Of a stretch of 20,000 nucleotides of DNA, positions 1-10,310 are shown in pieces. The notes below the pieces were generated by a model that saw only the letters and a program-made list of their open reading frames with translations, did no database searches and was not told where the DNA came from. Location of the stretch: contig JACVTC010000003.1 of the NCBI GenBank assembly GCA_016946835.1, forward strand, positions 2,327,501 through 2,347,500. Reading direction: 5' to 3'. Both the position numbers and the translations under genes were made by a program. This DNA is from Neocallimastix lanati (nom. inval.) (lineage: Eukaryota; Neocallimastigomycota; Neocallimastigomycetes; Neocallimastigales; Neocallimastigaceae). Within the stretch, counting starts at the first letter, position 1. Every line of letters starts with the position of its first letter.

Positions 1-246
1 TCCAATAAAGTCCTTTATTAATAATAATTTTTTGAACTTTAGAGCATCTACTCTTATTTGAACCAAAGAGAGGAGCATAATATTTAACAAGACTAAGAAT
101 AAACGAAATTAAAACATATTTCTTCAATGGGAGAGGAATAGATTTATTAGTAAGAAACCGAAAGTACGAAATTTAACTTGACGTTTAAATTACTGTTTAA
201 TTTGGATTGTATAGATTTCAATGATAATGATTCATCAAAAGGAATA
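1..246 (-). mobile_element. 5'-truncated LINE fragment, same family as the LINE at 15043-19172
   Basis: This segment aligns end to end with 16235-16476 of the large LINE. By eye there are about 11 substitutions in 242 positions, 10 of them transitions, plus a 3-base and a 1-base insertion. Read on the minus strand it encodes the start of the region after RT motif E, including the match to YYAPLFGSNKS. Homology stops abruptly at 246, which is the 5' side in element orientation, and the rest continues out of the window to the left. A sharp 5' truncation is the usual product of target-primed reverse transcription. About half of the differences change an amino acid and the 1-base insertion shifts the frame, so the copy is decaying without coding constraint. 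It is non-functional as seen. Confidence 0.9.
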
Positions 247-276
247 TTTAGTTATTAAATAAAATAAAATAAAAAA

Positions 277-319
<43 letters not shown>

Positions 320-321
320 AT
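247..321. repeat. (TAAA)n microsatellite at a LINE junction
   Basis: A short AT-rich join (247-256) is followed by AAAT/TAAA tetranucleotide repeats running to 321. It separates the truncated 5' end of the LINE fragment at 1-246 from the second-family fragment that starts at 322. It could be a tail or target-site product of an insertion, or later slippage. Confidence 0.85.
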
Positions 322-553
322 ATCCATTCCTTTTTTATTATCTAAAGTCAATAATGTCTGCATCTCTTCCACCAAAGAAGGAAGTTATATATATTTGGTA
401 CCATGTCATACATTCATTATTCAAAAAATTACTAATATTAACATGATGATCATCAATTGATCTATTCATTACATTATTAGTAACAATACTATTATTTTCA
501 CTATCAATTCACTATTAAAAATCTAAAATAATAAAACAAAGAAGACAAAGAAG
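322..553 (-). mobile_element. Second LINE family, degenerate fragment A
   Basis: Aligns with 842-1075 of fragment B and with 14795-14957 of fragment C, in the same orientation. On the minus strand it keeps the peptide FFGGRDADIIDF (around 345-380), matching LLGGRDTDIIDL in fragment B. Stops follow directly, so it does not code. Its 3' part, in element orientation, is missing from the window, where the TAAA repeat and the first LINE fragment take its place. It may have been interrupted by that insertion. At its other end it runs up to the T17 tract of fragment B. Confidence 0.75.
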
Positions 554-1127
554 TTTTTTTTTTTTTTTTTATAGCCGCAATTATTGCGAACTTTAATCTT
601 TATTTGAATTGTCTATCTGAAAGAAATTATAGTCTTCTTCTTCAGAGGAATTGGACCTGCTAGCCTGTCTTACTGTATTCTCAGCGTTGACGCTCCTGGT
701 TAGTTTGCTCTTATACTTTCGGAATAGTAACCCTTGCAGAGTACTAGCCCGAGTCATAATTTCTGTAAATAGAGCCGCAGATCACACCAAGAATGGCGTT
801 TTTGAATAATCACCAGAAATAATTTGGTTCTTAAACAAAATATTCCATTCCTTTTTATAATTTAAATCTATTATATCTGTATCCCTTCCACCAAGAAGAA
901 AGTTATATAATCGGTGCCACGTCACATATATATTTACACATTCATTATTCAGAAAATTACTTAAATTACCACGATTTTCACCAATTGAACTATTCACTAA
1001 ATTAGAAGTAATGATATTATAATTTTCACAATTACTAATATTAGTATTAAACAAAGAAGTAACATCTTTAAAAGAGATGATGTGGTGTCCACTAATCTTT
1101 CTCCCTCTTGACAATACTGTACAATTA
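554..1127 (-). mobile_element. Second LINE family, 3' end fragment B with poly(A) tail
   Basis: The minus-strand 3' end is clear. A stop codon (593-595) is followed by a 22-base 3' UTR (571-592) and then a 17-base A tract, seen as T17 at 554-570. The same terminal motif, ATAGCYGCAATTAYTG on the plus strand, recurs at the 3' end of fragment C (14358). The 5' side fades into AAAAT repeats at about 1127, so the copy is 5'-truncated to about 560 bases. It is the best preserved of the three second-family copies here, and its coding remnant is listed separately. Confidence 0.8.
593..1114 (-). pseudogene. C-terminal tail of a LINE reverse transcriptase ORF, broken by one TGA
   Basis: One frame runs from 1114 to a TAA at 593-595 with a single internal TGA at 782-784. 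In fragment C the aligned codon is AGA (Arg), so the TGA is probably a point mutation. The tail contains LLGGRDTDIID. After the TGA it reads SAALFTEIMTRASTLQGLLF and then RKYKSKLTRSVN. These line up with LLGGRSIYS and then FVGIAEFLTNVIPLICRSFS and MMKWYSVESTVTKSVD in the large LINE. An acidic end (SSEEEDYNFFQIDNSNKD) closes the protein. In another frame, CQEGERL (around 1095-1120) may match CKELENYR just after the zinc-binding motif of the large LINE, implying a frameshift near the 5' end. The link to the LINE C-terminus is my by-eye alignment. It is not a functional gene. Confidence 0.65.
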
Positions 1128-1210
1128 TAAGATAAAATAAAATAAAATAAAATAAAAAATAAAATAAAAATGAAAGCAAAATAAAAATTATTATTATTTT
1201 AATAATAATA

Positions 1211-1250
<40 letters not shown>

Positions 1251-1537
1251 TAAAATTTAATAAAATAAAAATGAAGACATAATATTATTAGTATTTTTAT
1301 AAAGTTTTTAATAAATTATTTATTTGTTATTTTTGCTTTTTTTTTTTTTTTTTTTTTTTATCGATTTTATTATAAGGTTATTACATTCTTTATTTAATAT
1401 AGATTAATAAAAAAAAAATATTGTTTGTTTTTGTTATTCCCAAATTAACTGTTTAAATATTAAACATATTATATATGTTTGATTAATTATGCTTTATAAT
1501 AATAATGATTTGATTAATTTTTTTTTGTTTTGTTTTT

Positions 1538-1568
<31 letters not shown>

Positions 1569-1627
1569 AATATACATATTTTTTCTTTTTTAATAATATC
1601 TTTAAAATTATTAATAAAGAAAAATAT

Positions 1628-1671
<44 letters not shown>

Positions 1672-1853
1672 TTTTTGTTATTATTTTATTATTATTTTAT
1701 TATTATTATTATTATAATTATCATTTTAATTTATGAGTATTAAGAAATAAATAAATTGATTAATATATATATTTTCTTCTTATTCATTTCATTTATATTA
1801 TATATATATATATTTATATAATTAAAAATGAAAAATTTTAAATATAAATATCT

Positions 1854-1856
<3 letters not shown>
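1128..1856. other. AT-rich spacer with homopolymer and TA runs
   Basis: No coding region seen. It holds AAAAT repeats (1132-1160), A36 (1213-1248), T23 (1337-1359) and a TA microsatellite (about 1641-1663). It lies downstream of the RhoGEF gene on the minus strand and may hold its poly(A) site, but no single signal can be chosen in sequence this AT-rich. Confidence 0.8.
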
Positions 1857-1910
<54 letters not shown>

Positions 1911-1919
1911 TGGAGATAT

Positions 1920-1955
<36 letters not shown>
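1857..1955. repeat. (TTTA)n microsatellite followed by T35
   Basis: TTTA repeats fill 1857-1911. After a 9-base gap (1912-1920) there is an uninterrupted run of 35 T (1921-1955). In the orientation of the RhoGEF gene this is an A35 tract only 28 bases after the stop codon, so it would lie in the 3' UTR or mark its end. Confidence 0.9.
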
Positions 1956-1956
<1 letters not shown>

Positions 1957-1983
1957 ATTTTGATTAATATAAAGAGTGTATAT

Positions 1984-4900
1984 TTATTGAATAATTTTTT
2001 CAATGGCTTCTTTCCATTCAAAAAGTTCATCTTTTAATCCCATTAAATAAATCATAACTTGGCCATCACAAACGGTCAACATTTGGACTCCATTTTCTGT
2101 TATAACATCTACTTGACAACCCGAATTTAAAATAGAATTTGGTAAATGACCTACTTTTGGTTTTACTAATTCCATGATACGAACTAATTCATTAGATGAA
2201 GATAAAACTTCAACTAAATTATTATTAATTAAATATACATGTTCCCAAATAGCATTTGATGGACTTATTAATGTATTTGAAACAATATCTAATTTATTAG
2301 ATGGTGAGAGTGTATCTATAAATTCTGAATTTAAGCTTGAAGTATCATCAATTGTAGATAGAGTACGTTTTAAAATTTCATTATTTTCTTTATTATTATT
2401 TTCATCATTATTATCATTAGGAACACTATTATTATTATTATTATTATTTTCTTTATTGGTATTTTGGCTTATAATAATATTACTATTATTATTTTTCTTA
2501 TTCAAATTAATATTTCTTTTTATCATATTTCCATTAATTTTATCATTAGCTAACATCTTAATAAATGGTGGTGATAAGGATTCAAGAGAAGAACGTCTTC
2601 TAGTTTTTCTTCTTCTATGATAAGAAGAAGGTGGAACAGAATCAGTTGACATTGGACGATATTTTGAAGATTGGGACATTTTCATTACAGTATTATAAAT
2701 CATTGGAGATACAGAATTTAATGATGATGAGAAAGTCGAAGTATCTTTATTAGTACTATCATTAGTTTTATTTTCAGAATTAGATTTAGCTGCATCAATA
2801 GCTGCACGTTGTGCTCTTAAAGCAGGAGAATTTGAAAAGTCAATTGGTTCACGTACACCATGTCTTGAACTTCTTTTACTATTTTTATTAGTAGTAGTTG
2901 CTGATGTTGGATTACATTGTTTAACCTTATAAATTTGGAATTGACCTTCCTTTACCAACTTAAGATCATCTAATTTTGTAAGATTTTGAAGTTTAACAAA
3001 GAATTCCACCTTTGTTTTAGCTGAAACAGTATCTAAGAGTAAACGTTTATTATGAGCATTAGATGAAGATCTTAACATCTTTGAATGAACATTAGAAGAA
3101 CAAAGACGAATATTACTAATTATTTCAATAACATGTTTCTTTTCTTCAAAACGACGAATTCTTTCATTACATTGTTCAACCACCATTCGAATAGCTTCCT
3201 TTGCTCTCGTTAAGTCACGATATTCTTTATCCGTTTCGAGTGTATTCTTTAAAAGTTGTTCAAGAAGTAAAAGATAACGAGGTAAACGTTGAACCGGTAA
3301 AAGGAGATAACCCTGAAGACTCATTTGAGTATGTTCCGGTTGACCACAAACCCATTGAAGAAAAGTCTTAAATTTCTTTAAACGTTTCTTATTTTCCTTT
3401 TTAAAGATAGCTTCTTTTGGTTTATTATTAACTAATGATGTTGAGAAACGACTGGATTTAGAATTTTGAATACATGTTAAAAAGTTATTAGCCATATTAG
3501 AATTGGTATAGTATTCCCCATATAAATTTGCAAGTACTGGAGCATTTAACTGGAAGAATGCACCTATAGAAGGTGGAGGTACAATAGACTTATTACGATC
3601 TGGGAAACATGATTTTTCCAAACGTGGAGCAAATGCTTCATTATGAAAATCGAAAATATCACGTAAATTACCAAAAAGAATTTGATATTCTTGCATATCT
3701 AAGAAATGACCAGGAACTGTATCTAATGGATCTAAATAAAGATGAACAATACTTGCCAATTCTTTAACATATGTTTTTTCGGTTTGAAATAGTTCCTCCA
3801 CGATTTTCGAACGTTTATAAGCTAAAGATTGAGCTTTAGTTACAGGAAGACTTGGACTTTTTATTAACTTATTTGAGGAATACGATGTATCCATAGTACT
3901 ACTATTTTTATTATTATCTCTAAGATCTACAGATGGTACTGATAATCTTGGTGATATTTTAGATCCTATTAAAGAAGATGAAGCAACTGGTCTCAATTTT
4001 TTAACAGCATTTAATAAATCATTTTGAGCTGTTTGAGCTTTTTGAGTTGTTGGTGCGACTTTCTGTAATTTTTCTAATCTTTCCTTTTCTTTAACGAAAA
4101 ACATTGATTGACTACGAATGGGTTCTCTAATTTGCTCATTATTCTTTACATTAATCTTACTAAATTGCTGACGAAGTTCAGAAGAAACTTCTTGTGATAA
4201 AGAAATTTCATTTTCTATTTCATCCTTATCATCTAAATAGCTATCATCTGGTTGACTATGTGATCTTCTATGTCTACCATGGTTAATAGTTTGAATACCA
4301 AGATTATCATCAAAATCTACCTTTTCAAATTCACTTGAATCAGAAGTAGATAAACTAACCCTATCATCACTAACTATAGAACTTGTTTTTTGCTTTCTTT
4401 GATTTATAGAATAGTTAAGAGAATGAGTTCTTGGATTTGCCTGAGGAGCTTGAGAGGAAAGTATAACACTTTCATTAATACCATCTTCTTCTGTATCCTT
4501 ATTTGATTTTTTTGATGATTGACTCATCATTTGTTTTTCAAAAAGTTCAATTAAATTATTGACATTATTAGCATTATTCTTCACAATTGGATCATTAACA
4601 CTACTACCATTGGAAGCAGTTGAATTTCGATTTTTATTTTGAATACTATAGCGGTTATTGGATGTTTGAGTATTGTCAGATATATTGGAAAAATCATTAC
4701 TACTTACATTATTATAACAATAGTCAATACTTTGAGTATTATCTCCACTATTACGACTACTATTATTTCCTTGCTTTCGTCCCTTTTCTTCTTCTACTTC
4801 CTTTTCCTTACTTTTATTTTTTTGATCAATTTGAATTGGTTCTTTAGTTTGTGCTTTTAACTCCAATATTTTTGAATCATCCCTTATTACGGAGATTGAA

Positions 4901-6483
4901 GAAAGGGCAGTAGATTCATCATCCTTCTTTATGATATTGAGTTGAAGAGAATTATTACTATCCATATTCATAGGATGTCCACCCACCGGACCACTAATAG
5001 AAATATTTTTAATTTTTATATCGGCTTTTGAAAAAGAACGTCTTCCTTTTTTTGGTGAAGATCCGGTTAAAAGTTGTTGTATTCTTCTTAAAAATTCATT
5101 AAGATTGGAAGGCAATTGAAGTTGACCATTTCTTGCTAACATAATTTTATCAATAATTTGGTTCTTTAATTGATTCAATAATCCTATAATTAAATTAATA
5201 TCTGGGAAGGGAATATTATTAGCAATAAAATAGTTTCTTATAAGATTTACACGTACCATCATCATACTATATCCCTGATACAATATTTTACTGGCACGTA
5301 TAATAACAGTAGGGAAATATTGACCAATTACTTGTAAAATAGAAATGACTATATGAAGCTTTGGATAACGTTCTTCGAAATAATGTAATAATTGATTTGA
5401 TTTATCAACAAGGATAATTCCAATATTTTGAGCTATAGAAACAATAATATGTGGGTACTCTGAAACTGTCTTCTTTTTAGATTCAACATTCATTTTATTT
5501 ATACTATCAATTACTTTTTGAGGTGTATGACCTTCTCCTTCATTATTTACCATTGGATTTAACTTTGTACTTTCTTTCTTAGTGGATAATCCCAATATCA
5601 TTGAATTTGATGTTTTTAAAGGTGGTTTACTGCTAGAGTTTGATAATGATGATGATGATGACATTTGTATACTACTATACGAACTTGAACGTCTTAAACC
5701 AATGTTTTCTGAATTTTTCAATATATTTACTTTTGATTTTAATGAAAGAGCATTAAAACGTTCAGAAAGTGGTATATCGCCAGTAGGAGATACTTTTGTG
5801 ATATTAGAAACGGATTTATTATGACGAAGTGATGAAGGAGTACATGGATCACTTGCTCTATTTTTACGTCTTGCAAATTTATGAGTTTCAATGGGTAAAA
5901 TAATTTCTTTTGCTATAGGATTTGAAGCTTTAGAGTCTTGTGAATGACCTTCCCTTTTAAAAACTTTATCTTTAAAAACATTAATAGGACGACCTCGGTT
6001 AATATTAGCATCATTGATACTTGATGCTGTTTCAATTACTATTCCTTTTGGTCTAGATTTCAGGTTTGACTTATAAGCTATTGAACTCTCAGATGAAATT
6101 TTTTTATCGTGAACTACCTTTTCATTTTTTATTTCTGTTTTACTTGTTTTTGAATTTTGATCAACTTGTCGTAACATTGAACGATCATATAATATCTTTT
6201 GATCCTTTTCTTTTTCTTTATTTTTCTCTTTTCCTTCCTTGTTATTTACTGGATTCAAAATTGACTTATCAAATGGAGCCTTTTTCTCTTTCATTTCTTT
6301 TTGTTGAGATACAACTGAAGATGCAGTGGAGGTATCTACTGATTTTGTAGTTTTATCATTTAATTTTGATATTATTGGAGAAGAAGGCGATATAACTTCT
6401 GATAATTGAATTAACTCTGTTGAAAAATTTGGTAATGAAGAATTACGATTATTTGCATTTGAAGAGGTTGAATAAAAAGATTG

Positions 6484-6528
<45 letters not shown>

Positions 6529-7437
6529 TAAATCAATATTAGAAATACTAGAAATGGAAAGACGATAATTTGGATCACTAGAAACAGTACAATAGGATTG
6601 TCTTTTTATATCATCAGCAATAACGATAGATTCTTCTTCAAATGAAGGAATAGCAAAAGAACCTTGAATATCACTGCCAATGACAAATGATACTTCATCA
6701 TTATCGATATCTCCCTTTTGTAATGTTTTATTATTATTATAATTTACAGTTGAAGTTAAAGTAGACGAGTTTTTTGGGATAGTAGTTATTTTTGAATTTG
6801 AATTCGAATTTGAATTTGAATTAAATAAATTTGTAGATGATGATGGTATAAAAATAGGATTTTGTGATATATTATTTACAGATTTAAATGAATTAGTTGT
6901 TGTGGATGAATTAAGGTTTTTATTATAAGTATCAGAACTATTAAGTTGTGGATTAATTGATGAAGAGGTTATAGTCGAATATTTTGATAATCCCTCTATA
7001 AAATTTTTTGTTCCTTCTTCTGAGCCTATTGTACTCTCAATAAATTTTTCATCCTCACTAAATCTTTTATTAACTGACATCTTTAATGAATTTGGAAGAA
7101 TAACATCAGTGTTTCCTTTCTTATAAAATAAATCCATTAATTCAGTTGACGTACTTGAATCAGGACTTAATGGATAGATAGTTTTATAATTCATTATTTG
7201 AGTAAATCCTTCCTCATCTAACGATTCTTGAGTATTTTCTTCTAAGGAATCTTCTCTTTGTTGGGTTTCCACTGATACTATGGACCTATTTAATTTTGAT
7301 GCGCTTTGTAATAAATTTGAACCATCCGTATCATCGTTAATTAATGTATCTTCACGAATTGATGATACTGACGACGGTACTATTGAAGAATTATTATTTA
7401 TATTCTGCTTTTTATTATCTGACATTTGTACTGACAT
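1984..7437 (-). CDS. RhoGEF (DH-PH) protein, 1817 aa, Ser/Asn-rich, single exon
   Basis: Predicted guanine nucleotide exchange factor for a Rho-family GTPase, probably acting at the cell cortex on actin or polarity. The DH domain spans about residues 1209-1430. It opens with KIVEELFQTEKTYVKEL (conserved region 1) and carries LLLPVQRLPRYLLLLEQLL at about 1378-1396 (conserved region 3). A PH-like fold follows in two pieces: the first strand LVKEGQFQIYKVK (about 1494-1506), and the rest from about 1728 (NAIWEHVYLINNNLVEV) to the C-terminal helix LFEWKEAIEKII. Between them lie about 220 Ser/Asn/Lys-rich residues. Residues 1-650 are mostly disordered, with 15 Asn at about 304-318. Residues 660-800 form an ordered hydrophobic segment that I cannot name. 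Several RRxS-type sites are present. The start at 7437 has an A-rich context (AAAATG); a second Met five residues in is an alternative. No intron is needed, although TACAG just upstream could end a 5' UTR intron. There is no frameshift or internal stop. The Rho subtype activated cannot be told from the sequence. Confidence 0.93.
6484..6528 (-). repeat. Asn codon repeat in the RhoGEF
   Basis: Fifteen consecutive AAT codons (ATT on the plus strand) encode the poly-Asn tract at residues 304-318 in the disordered N-terminal half. This is a trinucleotide repeat inside coding sequence, common in AT-rich eukaryotes, and is likely to vary in length. Confidence 0.9.
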
Positions 7438-8284
7438 TTTTATATTTCTGTATAATGTAATTTAAAACAAAAATATTCATTAATTTTCAGTTCTCAATCA
7501 TAATATTTTAACAATTAAAATATAGTAAAAAATATTTTATATATTTAATTATATTTAATAAAAAATATATATGACAATTTAAATTAAAATTAATTTTTAC
7601 CCATTAAATTCTTATGTAATTATATATTTGTGTTTATTAATGTTTTCCAATTATTAATTAAATTGATTAATCGTTTCAATATATTATTATTTTAGTATTT
7701 ATTTATTTGAACATTTTATCTTCTCTTTTTTTTTTTTTTTATATTATTATTATTATAAATTTTTATATATTTAACCAATTTTAATAATTAGATAATGCTT
7801 TTTAAACTTTTGTAATTTTTTTTTCCAATTTTGCTTTTGTTTTTAATTATTGTTTTTTATTTCTTATTCTTTATTTGATAAATATATGTGTAAAAAAAAA
7901 AACGTATATTTATGTCAATTATTAATAAGAATTTCTTTATAAAAAAAAAAAAAAAAAAAAGGAAAAGGTACTATAAGAAATTCTTTTGTTGTGGTAAAAT
8001 TAAAATTTCGAATTGAATACTATTATTTATTTGATAAAGTTTACTTACTTTTAATAAATTATTTCTATATAAATTTTATATTAATGAATTATTTCTATAT
8101 AAATTTTATATTTTAAAATTAGTAGTTCAAAATCTACAATATAAATTAAATTAATTGTAATAAATTACTTTCGTAAATACGAATAAATTAAGTTTAAAAA
8201 TTAAATAAAATAAAAAATAAAAGAATAAATAAAAAGAAATTTTACTCCAAACAAGATTTAAATATACTTTCAATTTATCTTTTA

Positions 8285-8286
<2 letters not shown>
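7438..8286. other. AT-rich 5' flank of the RhoGEF gene
   Basis: No coding region on either strand. This is the promoter side of the minus-strand RhoGEF. It contains T and A runs (about 7728-7740 and 7941-7960) that could exclude nucleosomes, but no specific promoter element can be identified by eye. A 30-base tandem duplication lies at 8057-8116. Confidence 0.75.
8057..8116. repeat. 30-bp tandem duplication
   Basis: A 26-base stretch at 8057-8082 is repeated exactly at 8087-8112, giving a period of 30. The unit includes TTTCTATATAAATTTTATAT and is not a simple microsatellite, so this is a local duplication rather than ordinary slippage. Confidence 0.85.
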
Positions 8287-8321
<35 letters not shown>

Positions 8322-9600
8322 ATTCCAAAAATAATATTTATTAAATCTATAACAAAATAATAAATTTTAATTTACTTTTAAAAAATTGAATGCATTATAT
8401 TTCATTAACTATTTATTAAACTGTAATTTAATATTTATCTATGCGTAACAAAATTATAAAAAAAATATTTTTTTAAATTTATTTTTTTAGCAAAGGTAAA
8501 AAAAAAAAAAAAATTAATTATATCATTAAAAAAATATTCTTTAACAATAAGTTATACATAATAAATAGTTTGACTTTTTTTTTCTTTTTTATTATAAATT
8601 TCTTTTTATACGATTCTTATTCTTTAAAAGATAAAAAAAATAAATTTTTATGATAAAGAGAAATAAATAAAAGAAAAGAAAAGAAAAAAAATAAATAAAT
8701 AAATAGTATTATAATATTATAACAAATATAATATTTCTTTTAAAAAAAAATATTATATCTTTAATATTCGAAAATTGAAATAAAATAAAATAAAAAATTA
8801 TTAAGAAAAAAAAAAAGACTTTTTAATTATATTTATATAATTATCTTATTTCTATAATAATATTATTTAATATTTTATATTATTTCATTATTTTTTATTT
8901 TTTTAAAAAATTTTTTTTCTTTTAAAAACTTCTATTATATATTAAATATAAATTACATATATTGATATATTATATTTATTTATGTTAAAATATATTATTA
9001 TTGTTTACATTAAATATTATAATTAGCTAATTGATTTTATATATTATGCTATTTTATATTTTATTTATTATTTTCTATAATATAAAAAATTAATTAAATT
9101 TTAATTGAACTACTCATATTATATATAAAAATTTAGTTTATAATATTTAATTTTAATATATTATAATTTACTTTTTTATATAAATATAATATTTATATAT
9201 ATAATATTTTTATCTTTTTTTAAAATTTATAAATATGTCATTTAATTAGTATTAATATTATTAATTAATTAATAATATACAATTTTATTTATTATTAAGT
9301 ATAATGATAATATATTATTTAATTTATTATTTAAATATTTAAATTGTGTAACTAATTGAAGTATTACAGATTAATATCATTTAATAATATTTTCTCTAAT
9401 TAAAATGATAATAAAATTAAAATTACAATAAAAAGATCCATATACAAATATATTTCAATATATTGTTTTATAATATATTATTTAATAAATTTTATTTAAA
9501 AACAAAAAAGGAAATTAAACATAAATTAATAATATATTAATCAATTTAATGAACCAAAAAAAAAATTCATATAAAAAAAAAGTTGCAAAAAAAAATTGTA
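8287..9600. other. AT desert with T30 and short A/T runs
   Basis: Starts with a run of 30 T (8287-8316). The rest is nearly all A and T, with short palindromes of the AATATTATAATATT kind, as expected by chance at this composition. No ORF, RNA gene or promoter can be supported. Confidence 0.8.
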
Positions 9601-9659
9601 AAAAAAAAACCAAACTAAAAAATTATTAAAAAAAAAAACCAAACTAAAAAATTATTAAA
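9601..9659. repeat. 29-bp tandem duplication
   Basis: An A run followed by CCAAACTAAAAAATTATTAA occurs twice in tandem, with the CC at 9610 and again at 9639. The two units match almost perfectly over 29 bases. Confidence 0.85.
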
Positions 9660-9779
9660 TATAAAAAAATATTGATAAATATAAATATTATACATAATAA
9701 TATTAATAATTAATAATATTTATATTGATTTTTTTAATATTCTTGTTTTATATTTATCATATATTTTTTACTTATTTTT

Positions 9780-10310
9780 TATGAAATATAGAATTGTTCT
9801 ATATTACTTTGATTTTTCTTTTTAATAAGCATCTAGCTTTATATAATAATATTATAGAACTACAAAAAAAAATTAATTACTCATTATATGTATAAAATTC
9901 ATTAATGAATGTGATACTTTCATATTTATTATATGTTATATGTTGTACATGTGATATTGTAATTGAAAAGTGGTACAAAATTCTTTATCATATTCAATAA
10001 AACTTTAATTGATAGCAATTTATAAATTTTCAATTTATTTATTAAGTTTGAAGGCTCAAATCATTTCACCACTTTTCCAAATATATATATATAAAAAATA
10101 ATAATAAACTTTAAAAACTATAATTATTTTTATAATTATTATTAATGTACCAATTTAACATTAAATATACAACATAACAAAAATAATTTAATATATATTT
10201 TAGAGCTAATAGAATGGCATTAAATTAGTATTATCTAATGGTAAATTAAAAATCTCTTTTTTATCTTCATTTATGATCAGGACTAAGCCTCTCAATGATA
10301 ATAATTCTTG
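9780..10310. other. Higher-complexity island in the desert, unassigned
   Basis: This stretch is richer in G and C than its surroundings and lacks microsatellites. It contains paired arms GTTCTATA/TATAGAAC (9796-9803 and 9853-9860). It also has arms TTGAAAAGTGGT (9963-9974) and ACCACTTTTCCAA (10068-10080), which pair with one bulge. The segment around 10275-10300 includes GATCAGGACTAAGCCTCTCA. No ORF longer than a few dozen codons is seen. It could be an RNA gene, a regulatory region or an old insertion. I cannot decide which. Confidence 0.35.

Noticed and set aside
253-321. Regular short repeats considered as a CRISPR array.
   Set aside because: Units of 4 bases without spacers, in a eukaryotic context. 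It is a microsatellite.
782-784. In-frame TGA in fragment B as possible codon reassignment or readthrough.
   Set aside because: The aligned codon in fragment C is AGA, and the copy is truncated and decaying. A point mutation is simpler.
2174-2620. Plus-strand frame of 148 codons inside the RhoGEF.
   Set aside because: It is the antisense of Asn/Ser-rich coding sequence. The Leu runs come from reversed AAT codons. The minus strand has clear DH and PH motifs.
1921-7437. The intronless RhoGEF with an A35 tract 28 bases after its stop could be a retroposed gene copy.
   Set aside because: Homopolymers of this size are everywhere in the spacers, the ORF is fully intact over 1817 codons, and no target-site duplication is visible. 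There is no basis for preferring a retrogene.
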